Origin: Micromonospora carbonacea
Lineage (GTDB): Bacteria; Actinomycetota; Actinomycetes; Mycobacteriales; Micromonosporaceae
Reading direction: 5' to 3'
NCBI RefSeq assembly: GCF_014205165.1
Contig: NZ_JACHMZ010000001.1
Span: 5,376,501-5,440,500 of the forward strand
DNA: 64,000 nt
Part shown: piece after piece, positions 1-8,266 of the stretch
How positions within the stretch are numbered: position 1 is the stretch's first letter
Layout of the letters: the number at the start of each line of letters is the position of its first letter
Made by a program: the position numbers and the translations under genes
Notes under the pieces: generated by a model
Database searches by the model: none
The model's input: the letters and a program-made list of their open reading frames with translations, nothing else
Told to the model about the DNA's origin: nothing

Positions 1-555
1 CTCGTTGACCACCAGCAGGTCCACGGCGTCGAGCAGCTCCGCCGGCACGTGCCGGGCGGGCGCGGCGTTGAGGATCACCCGGGTGCCGGCGGCCCGGGCG
101 GCCAGCGCCGCCTCGGTCACCGTCGCCACGGGGATCTCCAGCTGGGCGACCAGGACGTCCGCGTCGCGTACGGCGGAAAGCTCGGCCTCGGTGAGGCCGG
201 TGAACGCGGCGTTCGCGCCGGGGGTGACCAGAATGGCGTTCTCGCCGTCGGCGCTGACCATCACCAGGGCGACGCCGGACGCCCCGTAGACCACCCGGAG
301 ATGTCCGGTGTCGACGCCCGCCGCCGTGATCCGCGCCCGCAGGGTCACCCCGAACGCGTCGGAGCCGATCGCGCCGAGGAAGGCGCAGGACGCCCCGGCC
401 CGCGTGGCGGCGACCGCCTGGTTGGCCCCCTTGCCGCCGGGCACCATGACGAAGTCGCTGCCGAGCACCGTCTCGCCGGGGCGGGGCAGGGCCCCGGCGG
501 TGGCCACCAGGTCCATGTTGGCGCTGCCCACGACGGCGACGCGGGTCTGCCGCAC
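1..555 (-). CDS. rbsK: Ribokinase (PfkB family), 3' end beyond window
   Basis: Partial gene; its N-terminal 185 codons are present and the C-terminus lies left of position 1. Ribokinase phosphorylates D-ribose to ribose-5-phosphate with ATP in the cytoplasm. The protein starts VRQTRVAVVGSANMDLV, a typical PfkB first strand with the substrate-binding Asp, and continues with PGGKGANQAVAA (PfkB signature 1) around residue 40. The C-terminal signature with the catalytic Asp would fall outside the window. The GTG start at 555 is preceded by AGGGAGG five bases upstream, which decides the start. It lies 44 bp downstream of an ABC ATPase on the same strand. Another PfkB sugar or nucleoside kinase is possible, but the GANQAVAA block and the start are most like RbsK. 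Confidence 0.85.
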   Translation of the reverse strand, partial: MRQTRVAVVGSANMDLVATAGALPRPGETVLGSDFVMVPGGKGANQAVAATRAGASCAFLGAIGSDAFGVTLRARITAAGVDTGHLRVVYGASGVALVMVSADGENAILVTPGANAAFTGLTEAELSAVRDADVLVAQLEIPVATVTEAALAARAAGTRVILNAAPARHVPAELLDAVDLLVVNE

Positions 556-599
556 GGTTGCCTCCCTTGCTCCGGCCACTGCGGCCGCACGGACGCGGC

Positions 600-1442
600 T
601 CAGGCGGAGCGGGCCGTCCAGCGGTCGCCGTGGCGCTCGACCGTCAGCGGCAGGCCGAAGGTCTTGGCGAGATTGTCGGCGGTGAGGGTGTCGCCGAGCA
701 GCCCCTGGGCCACCACGACGCCCTCGCGCAGCAGCAGCGCGTGGGTGAACCCGGGCGGGATCTCCTCGACGTGGTGGGTGACCAGGACCAGCGCCGGGGC
801 GTCGGGGTCGGCCGCCAGCTCGGCCAGCCGGGCCACCAGGTCCTCGCGCCCGCCCAGGTCGAGGCCGGCGGCGGGCTCGTCGAGCAGCAGCAGCTCGGGG
901 TCGGTCATCAGCGCGCGGGCGATCTGCACCCGCTTGCGCTCCCCTTCGGACAGGGTGCCGAAGGCCCGGTCGGCGAGGTGCCCGACGCCGAGCTGGCCGA
1001 GCAGGGCGCGGGCCCGCGCCTCGTCGGCGGGGTCGTAGCTCTCCCGCCAGCGCCCGACCACCGACCAGGCGGCGGTGACCACCGCGTCGGTGACCAGCTC
1101 CTCGGCGGGCACCTGCCCGGCGAGGGCCGCGGTCGACAGGCCGATGCGGGTGCGCAGCTCGTTGATGTCGGTGCGGCCGATGCGCTCGCCCAGCACGTGG
1201 GCGACGCCGGTCGTCGGGTGCAGCCGGCCGGCGGCCAGGTTCAGCAGGGTGGTCTTGCCGGCCCCGTTGGGGCCCAGCACGACCCAGCGTTCGTCCAGCT
1301 CGACCCGCCAGTGCACGTCGTGCAGCAGCGCGGCGCCGGACCGGCGTACGGCGACGCCGTCCAGGCTGACCACCAGATCCGCGTCCACGGGGCTGGCGGC
1401 GGGGGCGGCGGCGGGGGCGCCGGGGATCAGGTCACCAGTCAC
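600..1442 (-). CDS. ABC transporter ATP-binding protein
   Basis: Stand-alone ABC nucleotide-binding subunit of about 280 residues. Visible motifs: Walker A GPNGAGKTT, signature LSEGERKRV, Walker B LLLLDEPAAGLDLGG and the switch His in LVTHHVEEIP. The long signature and the 'ARALMTDPELLLLDEP' block are typical of small actinobacterial ATPases found without an adjacent permease, so the substrate cannot be named. The GTG at 1442 (VTGDLIPG) is chosen because a purine-rich GGATGGGCGG lies upstream; an in-frame start at 1493 would add a low-complexity N-terminus. It diverges from the ABC-2 exporter at 1567 and runs into rbsK on the same strand. Confidence 0.85.
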   Translation of the reverse strand: MTGDLIPGAPAAAPAASPVDADLVVSLDGVAVRRSGAALLHDVHWRVELDERWVVLGPNGAGKTTLLNLAAGRLHPTTGVAHVLGERIGRTDINELRTRIGLSTAALAGQVPAEELVTDAVVTAAWSVVGRWRESYDPADEARARALLGQLGVGHLADRAFGTLSEGERKRVQIARALMTDPELLLLDEPAAGLDLGGREDLVARLAELAADPDAPALVLVTHHVEEIPPGFTHALLLREGVVVAQGLLGDTLTADNLAKTFGLPLTVERHGDRWTARSA

Positions 1443-1566
1443 CCGCCCATCCAACCACGCACCTCCGCACCGCCCCCCACGGGCGGCGTCCACGCCCTAG
1501 GGTGGGGCGCCGTGTCGTTGGTCACCGCACGGGGGAGGCGCGGATGTCACACCGGGAGCACGTCGG

Positions 1567-2502
1567 ATGAGCGCGGTCATCGAGATCGAGGGGCTGCGCA
1601 AGACGTTCCACGGCCCGTACCGGAGCCGGCACGTCGCCGTGGACGGCTTCGACCTGCTGGTGGGGCGGGGCGAGGTGCACGGCTTCCTCGGGCCGAACGG
1701 CTCGGGTAAGACCACCACGCTGCGCGCCCTGCTCGGCCTGGTCCGCGCCGACTCCGGCAGGATGCGGCTGTTCGGCGAGGACGTCCCGCGCGCGCAGGCG
1801 CGGGTGGCCGCCAAGGTCGGCGCGATCGTGGAGACCCCGCAGTTCTTCGGCAACTTCACCGGGCACCGCACGCTGCGGCTGCTCGCCCTGGCCGGCGGGG
1901 TGCCGACCCGGCGGGTCGACGAGGTGCTGGCGCAGGTGGGGCTGCTCGACCGGGGCGAGGACGACGTGCGGGGCTACTCGCTGGGCATGCGGCAGCGGCT
2001 CGCGGTGGCCTCGGCGCTGCTCAAGGAGCCGGAGTTGCTGATTCTCGACGAGCCGGCGAACGGGCTGGACCCGGCCGGCATCCGGGAGATGCGGGACCTG
2101 ATGCGGTCGCTGGCCGACGCGGGGATGACCGTCCTGCTGTCCAGCCACATCCTCGGCGAGATCCAGCTGATCTGCGACCACGTGACGATCGTCTCGGCGG
2201 GGCGGCGGGTGGCCTCCGGCCCGGTCGCGGAGGTCCTGGCCGGCCACGACCGACACGAGTGGCTGGTGCGCGTGCCGGAGCCCGAGCGGGCGGCGGAGCT
2301 GCTGCGCGCCGCCGACCTGATGGTGGACGAGCGCCCCGACCACCTGGTGGTCGGCGGGGTGTCCGACGCCGGCGAGGTCAGCCGGCTGCTCGGCGAGCAG
2401 GGGCTGTGGGTGCGCGAGCTGGTCCCGCTGCGGCCGGACCTGGAGAGCGTCTTCCTGGAGCTGACCGACGGCGGCACGCACGACGGGGAGGCAGGGGCAT
2501 GA
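1567..2502 (+). CDS. ABC-2 type exporter, ATP-binding subunit
   Basis: ATPase of an ABC-2 exporter, 311 residues. Walker A GPNGSGKTTTLRALLGL is near residue 45, signature YSLGMRQRLAVA near 140, Walker B LLILDEPANGLDP near 160, and the H-loop in LLSSHILGEIQ. The roughly 90-residue C-terminal extension after the H-loop is typical of drug or lipid exporters of the bacitracin/daunorubicin (DrrA/BcrA) class. The ATG start has GGGAG upstream. Its TGA overlaps the ATG of the permease at 2499 (ATGA), so the two subunits are translationally coupled. A TAGGGT hexamer at 1498-1503 is a possible -10 with a leader of about 55 nt. The substrate is unknown. Confidence 0.9.
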   Translation: MSAVIEIEGLRKTFHGPYRSRHVAVDGFDLLVGRGEVHGFLGPNGSGKTTTLRALLGLVRADSGRMRLFGEDVPRAQARVAAKVGAIVETPQFFGNFTGHRTLRLLALAGGVPTRRVDEVLAQVGLLDRGEDDVRGYSLGMRQRLAVASALLKEPELLILDEPANGLDPAGIREMRDLMRSLADAGMTVLLSSHILGEIQLICDHVTIVSAGRRVASGPVAEVLAGHDRHEWLVRVPEPERAAELLRAADLMVDERPDHLVVGGVSDAGEVSRLLGEQGLWVRELVPLRPDLESVFLELTDGGTHDGEAGA

Positions 2503-3506
2503 ACCTGGTCCGGGCCGAGTGGGAACGGCTGGCGGCGCGCCGGTTCGTGCGGCTCATGCTGGCGCTGCTGGTGCTGGCGTTCGCGATCACGGCGGCGACC
2601 GCGCTGGTGGGTTCGCACCGGCCGTCGTTCACCGAGATCGCCGCTGCGCGACAGAGCGCCGCCGCGGAGCGGCAGGCGTTGGAGGAGACGTTCCAGCAGT
2701 GCTTGGCGGCCGTACGCGGGACGCTGCCGCCGGAGGAGGCCCAGGACTACCCGCCGGACTGTTCGGTGTTCGACCCGGGGCAGCGCGACCGGCTGCCGGT
2801 GACCGCCGACTATCTCCACGGGGTGTTCACCTTCGCCGACCAGGCCCGGCCGCTGCTCTACTTCCTCGTCTTGTTCCTGGTGCTGTTCGGGTTCCTGGTG
2901 GGTGCGTCGTACATCGGGGCGGACCTGTCCACCGGCGGGGTGGTGAACCTGTTGATCTGGCGGCCCCGGCGGCTCGCCGTGCTCGGCGCGAAGCTGGGCA
3001 CCCTGCTGGGGGCGGTGACGCTGCTGTCGGTGCTGGCGTCGGCGGCGTACCTGGGGGTGTTCTGGCTGATCGGGCAGGGCGCCGGGCTGCCCGGGGCGAC
3101 GGGCGGGGACTTCTGGCCGTCGCTGGGGCTGGTCTGGCTGCGCGGGCTGGTGCTGGTGCTGCTCGTCACGACGGCCGGCTTCGCCCTGGCCACGCTGGGC
3201 CGGCGGACGGCGGCGGCGCTCGGCGCGGTGACCGCGTACGCGGTGGTGTGGGAGCTGGGCCTGCGGGTGGTGGTGGAGGTGGTGGGCCTGCCGCGCGGCG
3301 AGGACTGGATGCTCTCCACGTATCTCGACGCCTGGCTGACGGGCCAGGCCCGGCTCTCCGACGCGACCGCCTGCCGGGGGGTGGGCGGCTACTGCGACGG
3401 CAGCTACCAGATCGGCTGGGGGCTCGGGCTGGTGGTGCTGCTGGTGCTCGTCGGCGCGCTGACGGCGGCGGCGTTCGGCGCGTTCCACCGCCGCGACCTC
3501 AGCTGA
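2499..3506 (+). CDS. ABC-2 type exporter, permease subunit
   Basis: Integral membrane partner of the ATPase at 1567, 335 residues. About six hydrophobic segments are visible: residues ~15-35, ~120-145, ~165-185, ~205-230, ~240-260 and ~305-330. A long extracytoplasmic stretch between the first two contains two Cys (FQQCLAAV and PPDCSVF), and a second Cys pair (ATACRGVGGYCDG) lies in the last external loop, so disulphides outside the cell are plausible. This six-span layout with a large first loop is usual for ABC-2 permeases of the BcrB/NatB type. The start overlaps the upstream stop. The gene converges on the ROK regulator, with a hairpin terminator between them. Confidence 0.85.
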   Translation: MNLVRAEWERLAARRFVRLMLALLVLAFAITAATALVGSHRPSFTEIAAARQSAAAERQALEETFQQCLAAVRGTLPPEEAQDYPPDCSVFDPGQRDRLPVTADYLHGVFTFADQARPLLYFLVLFLVLFGFLVGASYIGADLSTGGVVNLLIWRPRRLAVLGAKLGTLLGAVTLLSVLASAAYLGVFWLIGQGAGLPGATGGDFWPSLGLVWLRGLVLVLLVTTAGFALATLGRRTAAALGAVTAYAVVWELGLRVVVEVVGLPRGEDWMLSTYLDAWLTGQARLSDATACRGVGGYCDGSYQIGWGLGLVVLLVLVGALTAAAFGAFHRRDLS

Positions 3507-3566
3507 GCCGACCGCCGGGCGCCACACCTCGCCTGGCCGCCCGCCAGGACGGCGACACCTTGCAGC

Positions 3567-3612
3567 ACCCCGCGCGGTGGTGAAGAATTCCTTCACATGA
3601 GCCGCGCGGGGT
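3567..3612. terminator. Bidirectional hairpin between convergent genes
   Basis: Perfect 11-bp arms (ACCCCGCGCGG at 3567-3577 and its complement at 3602-3612) enclose a second small stem GTGAAG/CTTCAC (3580-3585, 3591-3596) with an AATTC loop. It sits between the permease stop (3506) and the ROK stop codon (3612-3614) and can serve both strands. There is no T-tract, as is usual in high-GC actinobacteria. Confidence 0.7.
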
Positions 3613-4778
3613 CAGCCCACGGTGCTGCCGAAGACCTCGTCGCGCACCGCGTCCAGGGCCGTGCGCAGCGCGCCGTGCAGGATCGGCTCCTCGGTCAGCC
3701 CGGTCGGCACCACCCGGGGCCGGACCAGGGTGATCGCGGCCACCTCGTGCTGCACCCGCTCGGCGAGCGCCGCCCCGCCGGCCTGGCCGACCTCGCCCGC
3801 GAGCACCACCAGCGGCGGGTCGAGCACCACGCAGGTGCTCGCCACGCCCAGGGCCAGCCGGCGGGCCAGCTCGTCGAGCAGCGGGCCGCCGACGGCGATC
3901 GCCGCGCGCACCGCGTCGGCCGCCGAGTCGGCCGGCAGCCCGTGCTCCCGGGCCACGGCGAGCACCGCGTCGGCCCCGGCGAGCTGCTGGAACGCCGGCT
4001 TGGCGCGGCGCGACACGTCGCGCGGGATGGGCACGCCGGGCACCGGCAGGTAGCCGATCTCGCCGGCCGCGCCGCTGCTGCCGTGGTGCAGCCGGCCGCC
4101 GAGCATGATCGCCAGGCCGACGCCCGCGCCCACCCAGACCAGCACGAAGTCGCGGTTCTCCCGGGCCGCCCCGGACTGCGCCTCGGCCACGGCGGCCAGG
4201 TTGACGTCGTTCTCGAAGACCACCGGGGTGGCCAGGTCCTCGCGCAGCGCGGCGAGCAGGCCCCGGTGCCAGCGCGGCAGGTTGAACGCGAACGTGATGT
4301 CGCCGCTGGCCGGGTCGACCAGGCCGGGGGTGCCCAGCACCACCCGGCGCACGCTGGACAGCTCCGCGCCCGCGCCGCTCGCGGCTTGGACGACGGCGTT
4401 GTGCACCACCCCGACCGGGTCGTCGGTGTCCCGGGTGGACTGCTCCACCCGGGAGACGACCGCACCGGTGATGTCCGCGCAGGCGGCCACCACCCGCTCG
4501 GCGCCGACGTCCACCCCCACCACGTACGCCGAGCCCGGCCGGACGGCGTACAGCTGGGCGTTCGGGCCCCGCCCGCCGGCCTGCTCGCCGACCCGGGCGA
4601 CCAGGCCGCGTTCCTCCAGCCGCTCGACGAGCTGGGAGGCGGTGACCTTGGACAGCCCGGTCAGCTCGCCGAGCCGGGCCCGGGTCAGCGGCCCCTGCTC
4701 CAGCAGCAGCTCCAGCGCCGCGCGGTCGTTGAGCGCCCGCAACAGGCGGGGGGTGCCGGGCAGGCGGGTCGCACTCAT
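3612..4778 (-). CDS. ROK family transcriptional regulator
   Basis: 388-residue ROK repressor (NagC/XylR type). The N-terminus is a winged HTH (residues ~20-75: QGPLTRARLGELTGLSKVTASQLVERL), followed by an actin-like sugar-kinase fold: a YVVGVDVGAERVVAA phosphate-1 loop and a 'VGAGVGLAIMLGGRLHHG' segment. The usual ROK zinc-site cysteine cluster (CGC..GC) is not seen after the GEIGYLPV block, so this looks like a sensor without the usual Zn motif. The ATG start has GAGGA 6-7 bp upstream. It is divergent from the NagZ-type gene at 4941 with a 17-bp palindrome between them, suggesting control of that gene and of itself in response to an amino sugar. Ligand identity is inference. Confidence 0.85.
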   Translation of the reverse strand: MSATRLPGTPRLLRALNDRAALELLLEQGPLTRARLGELTGLSKVTASQLVERLEERGLVARVGEQAGGRGPNAQLYAVRPGSAYVVGVDVGAERVVAACADITGAVVSRVEQSTRDTDDPVGVVHNAVVQAASGAGAELSSVRRVVLGTPGLVDPASGDITFAFNLPRWHRGLLAALREDLATPVVFENDVNLAAVAEAQSGAARENRDFVLVWVGAGVGLAIMLGGRLHHGSSGAAGEIGYLPVPGVPIPRDVSRRAKPAFQQLAGADAVLAVAREHGLPADSAADAVRAAIAVGGPLLDELARRLALGVASTCVVLDPPLVVLAGEVGQAGGAALAERVQHEVAAITLVRPRVVPTGLTEEPILHGALRTALDAVRDEVFGSTVG

Positions 4779-4794
4779 GCCACGTCCTCAAATT

Positions 4795-4811
4795 TTCGTA
4801 AACTTTGCTAA
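4795..4811. promoter_or_regulatory. Candidate ROK operator
   Basis: TTCGTAAACTTTGCTAA is an interrupted palindrome of form TTNGNAAANTTTNCNAA in an AT-rich patch (4788-4818) that stands out in this GC-rich DNA. It lies 17-33 bp upstream of the ROK start and about 130 bp upstream of the divergent GH3 gene. The AAANTTT core resembles operators of ROK/XylR repressors. Confidence 0.55.
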
Positions 4812-4940
4812 CCAAACCGACACGCGGGTGACCGTAGCGTAACGGCCGCCCCGGACCTGGGTACTCGGACGACCCGGCACCCGCCGACGCCTCCGGTACG
4901 ACGACCGCGCCCGACCGGGCACGGCAGAGGGGAGACCTCC

Positions 4941-6437
4941 GTGGCGACCGATCCTGGACTGCGCCGGCTCGCGCTGGGCACGCTGCTGGCCGCGTACCCG
5001 GGGCCGGTCCCGCCGGACTGGGCCGTCGAGCTGGTCGCCGAGGGGCTCGCCGGGCACACCCTGTTCGGCACGAACGTGCACGACCCGGCCCAGGTGGCGG
5101 CGAGCACCGCCGCGCTGCGCGCCGCCCGGCCCGACGTGCTGGTCGCGATCGACGAGGAGGGCGGGGACGTGACCCGCCTCGCCCACGCGACCGGCAGCCC
5201 GTACCCGGGCAACGCCGCCCTCGGCGCGGTCGACGACCCGGCGCTGACCGGGCAGGTCTACGCGGCGATCGGCGGCGAGCTGGCCGCCCTGGGGATCACC
5301 GTGGACCTCGCCCCGACCGTGGACGTGAACACCGCCGACGAGAACCCGGTGATCGGCACCCGCTCCTTCGGCGCGGACCCGGCCCGGGTGGCCGCTCACT
5401 CGGCCGCCGCCGTCGCCGGCCTCCAGTCGACCGGCGTGGCCGCCTGCGCCAAGCACTTCCCCGGCCACGGCGCGACGGTCGCCGACAGCCACCACGAGCT
5501 GCCCACCGTCGACGCGTCCCCGGCGCTGCTGCGCGAGCGCGACCTGCCCCCGTTCGCGGCGGTCGTCGACGCCGGGGTCCGGTCGATCATGACCGCGCAC
5601 ATCCGGGTGCCCGCGCTCACCGGCGACGGCCCGGCCACCTTCAGCCGCCCGGTCCTGGTCGACCTGCTGCGCCGCGAGCTGGGCTTCACCGGGGCGGTGA
5701 TCACCGACGCGCTGGAGATGAAGGGCGCGGCGCTGGCCGCCGGCGGCGTCGGCCCGGCCGCCGTCCTGGCGCTCGCCGCCGGGGCGGACCTGCTCTGCAT
5801 CGGCGCGCGGGTCGACGCCGGCCTGGTCGAGCGGGTCGCCGCCGAGATCGTCGCCGCGCTGCGCGACGGCCGGCTGGGCCGGGCCCGGGTCGAGCAGGCC
5901 GCCGGCCGCGCCGCCACGCTCGCCGCCGGAACGCGGGCCGCCGCGCACGCCGCCGCCGGAACGCGGGCCGCCGCGCACGCCGCCGCCGGAACGCCGGCGC
6001 CCACCCCCACCGACCTGGGGTACGCCGCCGCGCGGCGCGCCGTCCGGGTGGAGGGCGACGTCGTCGGGCTGGGCCGGCCCCTCGTCGTACGGCTGGAAGC
6101 CGCGACCACGATCGCGCAGGGGCGGGTGCCGTGGGGCCTCGGCCCGCACCTGGCCGGGTCGGAGGAGATCCGGGTGGTGGCCGCCGAGGCGGACGCGGCG
6201 GCCCTGCGCGCCCACGCCGGGGAGCGGCCGATCGTGCTGGTCGGCCGGCACCTGCACCGGCTGCCGGGCGGCGCGGCGCTGGTGGACGCGCTGGCCGCCG
6301 CGCACCCGGTGGTCGTGGTCGAGATGGGCTGGCCGGGGCGGTGGCGGCCGGCGGGGGCGCGCGCGTTCGTCACCACGTACGGCGCGAGCCACGCCAACGG
6401 CCACGCGGCGGCCCGGGCGCTGGGCCTGACCGGCTGA
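4941..6437 (+). CDS. Glycoside hydrolase family 3, NagZ-type beta-N-acetylhexosaminidase
   Basis: 498 residues. The first ~340 form a GH3 TIM-barrel: VAIDEEGGDVTRL, KHFPGHG, the NagZ flexible-loop motif DSHHELP with the general acid/base His, and ITDALEMKGA carrying the catalytic Asp. NagZ enzymes release GlcNAc from muropeptides during cell-wall recycling. There is no signal peptide, so it should act in the cytoplasm. About 150 extra C-terminal residues form a second alpha/beta domain, joined through a linker that contains a perfect 10-residue duplication (AAAHAAAGTR repeated). The GTG start is preceded by GGGGAG. It is divergent from a ROK regulator, which fits amino-sugar control. A broader beta-glucosidase activity is less likely given the DSHHELP loop. 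Confidence 0.88.
   Translation: MATDPGLRRLALGTLLAAYPGPVPPDWAVELVAEGLAGHTLFGTNVHDPAQVAASTAALRAARPDVLVAIDEEGGDVTRLAHATGSPYPGNAALGAVDDPALTGQVYAAIGGELAALGITVDLAPTVDVNTADENPVIGTRSFGADPARVAAHSAAAVAGLQSTGVAACAKHFPGHGATVADSHHELPTVDASPALLRERDLPPFAAVVDAGVRSIMTAHIRVPALTGDGPATFSRPVLVDLLRRELGFTGAVITDALEMKGAALAAGGVGPAAVLALAAGADLLCIGARVDAGLVERVAAEIVAALRDGRLGRARVEQAAGRAATLAAGTRAAAHAAAGTRAAAHAAAGTPAPTPTDLGYAAARRAVRVEGDVVGLGRPLVVRLEAATTIAQGRVPWGLGPHLAGSEEIRVVAAEADAAALRAHAGERPIVLVGRHLHRLPGGAALVDALAAAHPVVVVEMGWPGRWRPAGARAFVTTYGASHANGHAAARALGLTG
5921..5993 (+). repeat. 30-bp in-frame tandem duplication inside the GH3 gene
   Basis: Two identical 30-bp units (5921-5950 and 5951-5980) and 13 bp of a third encode repeated AGTRAAAHAA in the linker between the catalytic and C-terminal domains. 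Identity at the DNA level points to a recent slippage or duplication event. Confidence 0.9.
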
Positions 6438-6514
6438 CGGCCGGCCGCCCGACTTCCTGACCGCCCGCCGCCCGCCTTCGGGCCGGCCGGGGCGCACCCC
6501 GCCGCCGACCCACT

Positions 6515-6574
6515 CTTGAACGCGTTCAAGTCGTGCCCTACGCTGAGCACGACCTGATTTTGAACGTGTTCAAG
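6515..6574 (+). promoter_or_regulatory. Promoter with two palindromic operators (TetR-type)
   Basis: CTTGAACGCGTTCAAG at 6515-6530 is a perfect 16-bp palindrome; TTGAACGTGTTCAA at 6560-6573 is a second copy with one central mismatch. Centres are 44 bp apart, close to four helical turns. The first site contains a -35 (TTGAAC, 6516-6521) spaced 17 bp from a -10 TACGCT (6539-6544); the second would lie just past the start of transcription. The downstream operon ends in a TetR gene, so autorepression by that protein is the simplest reading. Confidence 0.7.
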
Positions 6575-6586
6575 AAAGGTGCCGGG

Positions 6587-7117
6587 ATGGACGTCAAGGT
6601 CTGGATGTACCTGGTCTACCTCGCGGTCAGCATCGGCCTGACCGTCTGGGTGGCGCGGTCGCTGTCCCGCAACGGGCTGGTCTTCCTGGAGGAGGTCTTC
6701 GCCGACGAGCGGCTGGCCCGCGCCGTGAACAGCCTCCTGGTCGTCGGCTTCTACCTGCTCAACCTCGGCTACGTCACGGTGGCGATGCGACACCGCGACC
6801 CGGTCACCGGCACCAGCGAGGCGATGGAGGAGCTGTCCCTGAAGGTGGGGCTGGTGCTGCTGGTGCTCGGCGCGCTGCACTTCTTCAACGTGTTCGCGCT
6901 CGGCCGCTACCGCCGGGGCCGGCTGCGCCAGCTCGCCACGCACCCCCCGGTGGCACCCGTCGCCCGGCTCGCCCCGCCACCCGCCCGGCCCGGCCCGCAC
7001 GCGCCGCACGTGCCGTACCCGGTCGCCCCGCAGCCCACCGGCCCGCAGCCCGCCGGGCCCCCGGCCGCCCCGCACGGTGGCGCGCCCGGCACCGGGCCGG
7101 TCCCGCCGGCGCGATGA
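6587..7117 (+). CDS. Small membrane protein, first gene of TetR-controlled operon
   Basis: 176 residues. Three hydrophobic segments are visible (~residues 5-22, ~46-64 and ~88-108), followed by a cytosolic or external tail of about 65 residues rich in Pro (APPPARPGPHAPHVPYPV and similar). I do not recognise a named family. The start at 6587 (MDVKVWMYLVYL) is chosen because AAAGG lies 7 bp upstream; an in-frame ATG at 6533 would translate through the second operator. Its TGA overlaps the ATG of the next gene (ATGA at 7114), so it is co-translated with the DCC protein. Function is unknown; pairing with a thiol protein and a TetR repressor suggests an inducible membrane or redox response. Confidence 0.75.
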   Translation: MDVKVWMYLVYLAVSIGLTVWVARSLSRNGLVFLEEVFADERLARAVNSLLVVGFYLLNLGYVTVAMRHRDPVTGTSEAMEELSLKVGLVLLVLGALHFFNVFALGRYRRGRLRQLATHPPVAPVARLAPPPARPGPHAPHVPYPVAPQPTGPQPAGPPAAPHGGAPGTGPVPPAR

Positions 7118-7626
7118 GCGGACACCCGGCCGTTCCGGCGGGCGACGCCGGTCCCACCGCGCACGGGGGCGGTGGGACCGGCGGCCTCACCGTCCTCTAC
7201 GACGCGCACTGCCCGCTGTGCCGGGCCGCCCGGCGCTGGCTGGCCACGCGCGCCCAGCTCGTACCCCTGGAGTTCGTGCCGGCCGGGTCGGTCGAGGCCC
7301 GGCGGCGCTTCCCGGGCCTCGACCACGACGCCACGCTGCGGGACCTGACCGTGGTGGCCGACACCGGCGAGGTGTACGCGGGCGACGGGGCCTGGTTCGC
7401 CTGCCTGTGGGCGCTGGCGGACCACCGGGCCACGGCCGAGCGGCTGGCCCGGCCGCACCTGATGCCGCTGGCCCGGCGGGTGGTGGCGACCGCCTCGTCG
7501 ATCCGTGCGCTGGTCCGCGAGGAGTGGGACGGATCGGCCGGCCCCGAACCGGGATACGGTGACGACGATGACCGAGCAGACTGCGCCGACGACCGCTGCG
7601 GGCGAGGCGGCGACCGTCCGGGGTGA
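7114..7626 (+). CDS. DCC family (DUF393) thiol-disulphide oxidoreductase-like protein
   Basis: 170 residues. The N-terminal motif LTVLYDAHCPLCRAARRWL is the D-x-x-C-x-x-C hallmark of the DCC/DUF393 family, whose members are predicted thioredoxin-fold redox proteins. A following WFACLWAL block near residue 90 is also family-like. The first ~25 residues are Gly/Pro-rich. The reading frame runs 59 bp into the tetR gene, giving an acidic tail (GYGDDDDRADCADDRC) not expected in the family, so the functional domain probably ends before that. Start and stop overlaps on both sides show a three-gene operon. Physiological substrate is unknown. Confidence 0.8.
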   Translation: MSGHPAVPAGDAGPTAHGGGGTGGLTVLYDAHCPLCRAARRWLATRAQLVPLEFVPAGSVEARRRFPGLDHDATLRDLTVVADTGEVYAGDGAWFACLWALADHRATAERLARPHLMPLARRVVATASSIRALVREEWDGSAGPEPGYGDDDDRADCADDRCGRGGDRPG

Positions 7627-8266
7627 GCAGACGCGGCGGCTCATCCTGGACACCGCGCTGCGGATGTTCCGGGAGCGCGGCTACGCCCGCACCACCATGC
7701 GGGCCATCGCCCAGGAGGCGGGCGTCGCGGTCGGCAACGCGTACTACTACTTCGGCTCCAAGGACCACCTGATCCAGGAGTTCTACGCGGGCACGCAGGT
7801 GGAGCACCGGGCCGCCGCGGCGGCGGTGCTGGCGCGGGAGTCCGGGTTCGGGCAACGGCTGGCCGGGGTGCTGCACGCGGGCCTCGACGTGCTCACCCCG
7901 TACCACGAGTTCGCCGGGACGTTCTTCAAGACCGCGGCCGAGCCGACGTCGCCGCTGAGCCCGTTCTCCGCCGAGTCCGCCGCGCCCCGGCAGGCGTCGG
8001 TGGCGCTGTTCCGCGAGGTGCTCGACGGCTCGACCGCGAAGGTCGACCCCGAGCTGCGCCCGGAGCTGCCCGAGCTGCTCTGGCTGGCGTACCTGGGGAT
8101 GATCCTCTACTGGGTGCACGACCGCTCCCCCGGGCAGGCGAAGACCCGGCAGCTCGTCGACGGGGCGGTGCCGCTGGTCGACCGCCTCGTCGGCCTGTCC
8201 CGGCTCCGGGTGCTGCGCCCGGCCACCCGCCAGGCGATCACCCTGATCCGCACGCTGCGTCACTGA
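7568..8266 (+). CDS. TetR family transcriptional regulator
   Basis: 232 residues. The N-terminal HTH is clear at residues ~20-65: RRLILDTALRMFRERGYARTTMRAIAQEAGVAVGNAYYYFGSKDHL is quoted here only by its edges, with the recognition helix AVGNAYYYF. The remaining ~165 residues form a helical ligand domain with no assigned ligand. ATG at 7568 is preferred; a GTG three codons upstream (7559) is also possible. It overlaps the DCC gene by 59 bp in another frame. The two palindromes upstream of the operon are of the size bound by TetR dimers, so it probably represses its own operon until a ligand arrives. Confidence 0.88.
   Translation: MTEQTAPTTAAGEAATVRGEQTRRLILDTALRMFRERGYARTTMRAIAQEAGVAVGNAYYYFGSKDHLIQEFYAGTQVEHRAAAAAVLARESGFGQRLAGVLHAGLDVLTPYHEFAGTFFKTAAEPTSPLSPFSAESAAPRQASVALFREVLDGSTAKVDPELRPELPELLWLAYLGMILYWVHDRSPGQAKTRQLVDGAVPLVDRLVGLSRLRVLRPATRQAITLIRTLRH

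Noticed and set aside
1498..1503. TAGGGT as a leaderless signal for a GTG at 1512
   Set aside because: The frame from 1512 has no domain; the exporter ATPase starts at 1567 with its own ribosome-binding site, so at most this is a -10 with a leader.
6533..6586. Earlier ATG (6533) for the membrane protein of the TetR operon
   Set aside because: Translation would pass through the second operator and there is no ribosome-binding site; the ATG at 6587 has AAAGG.
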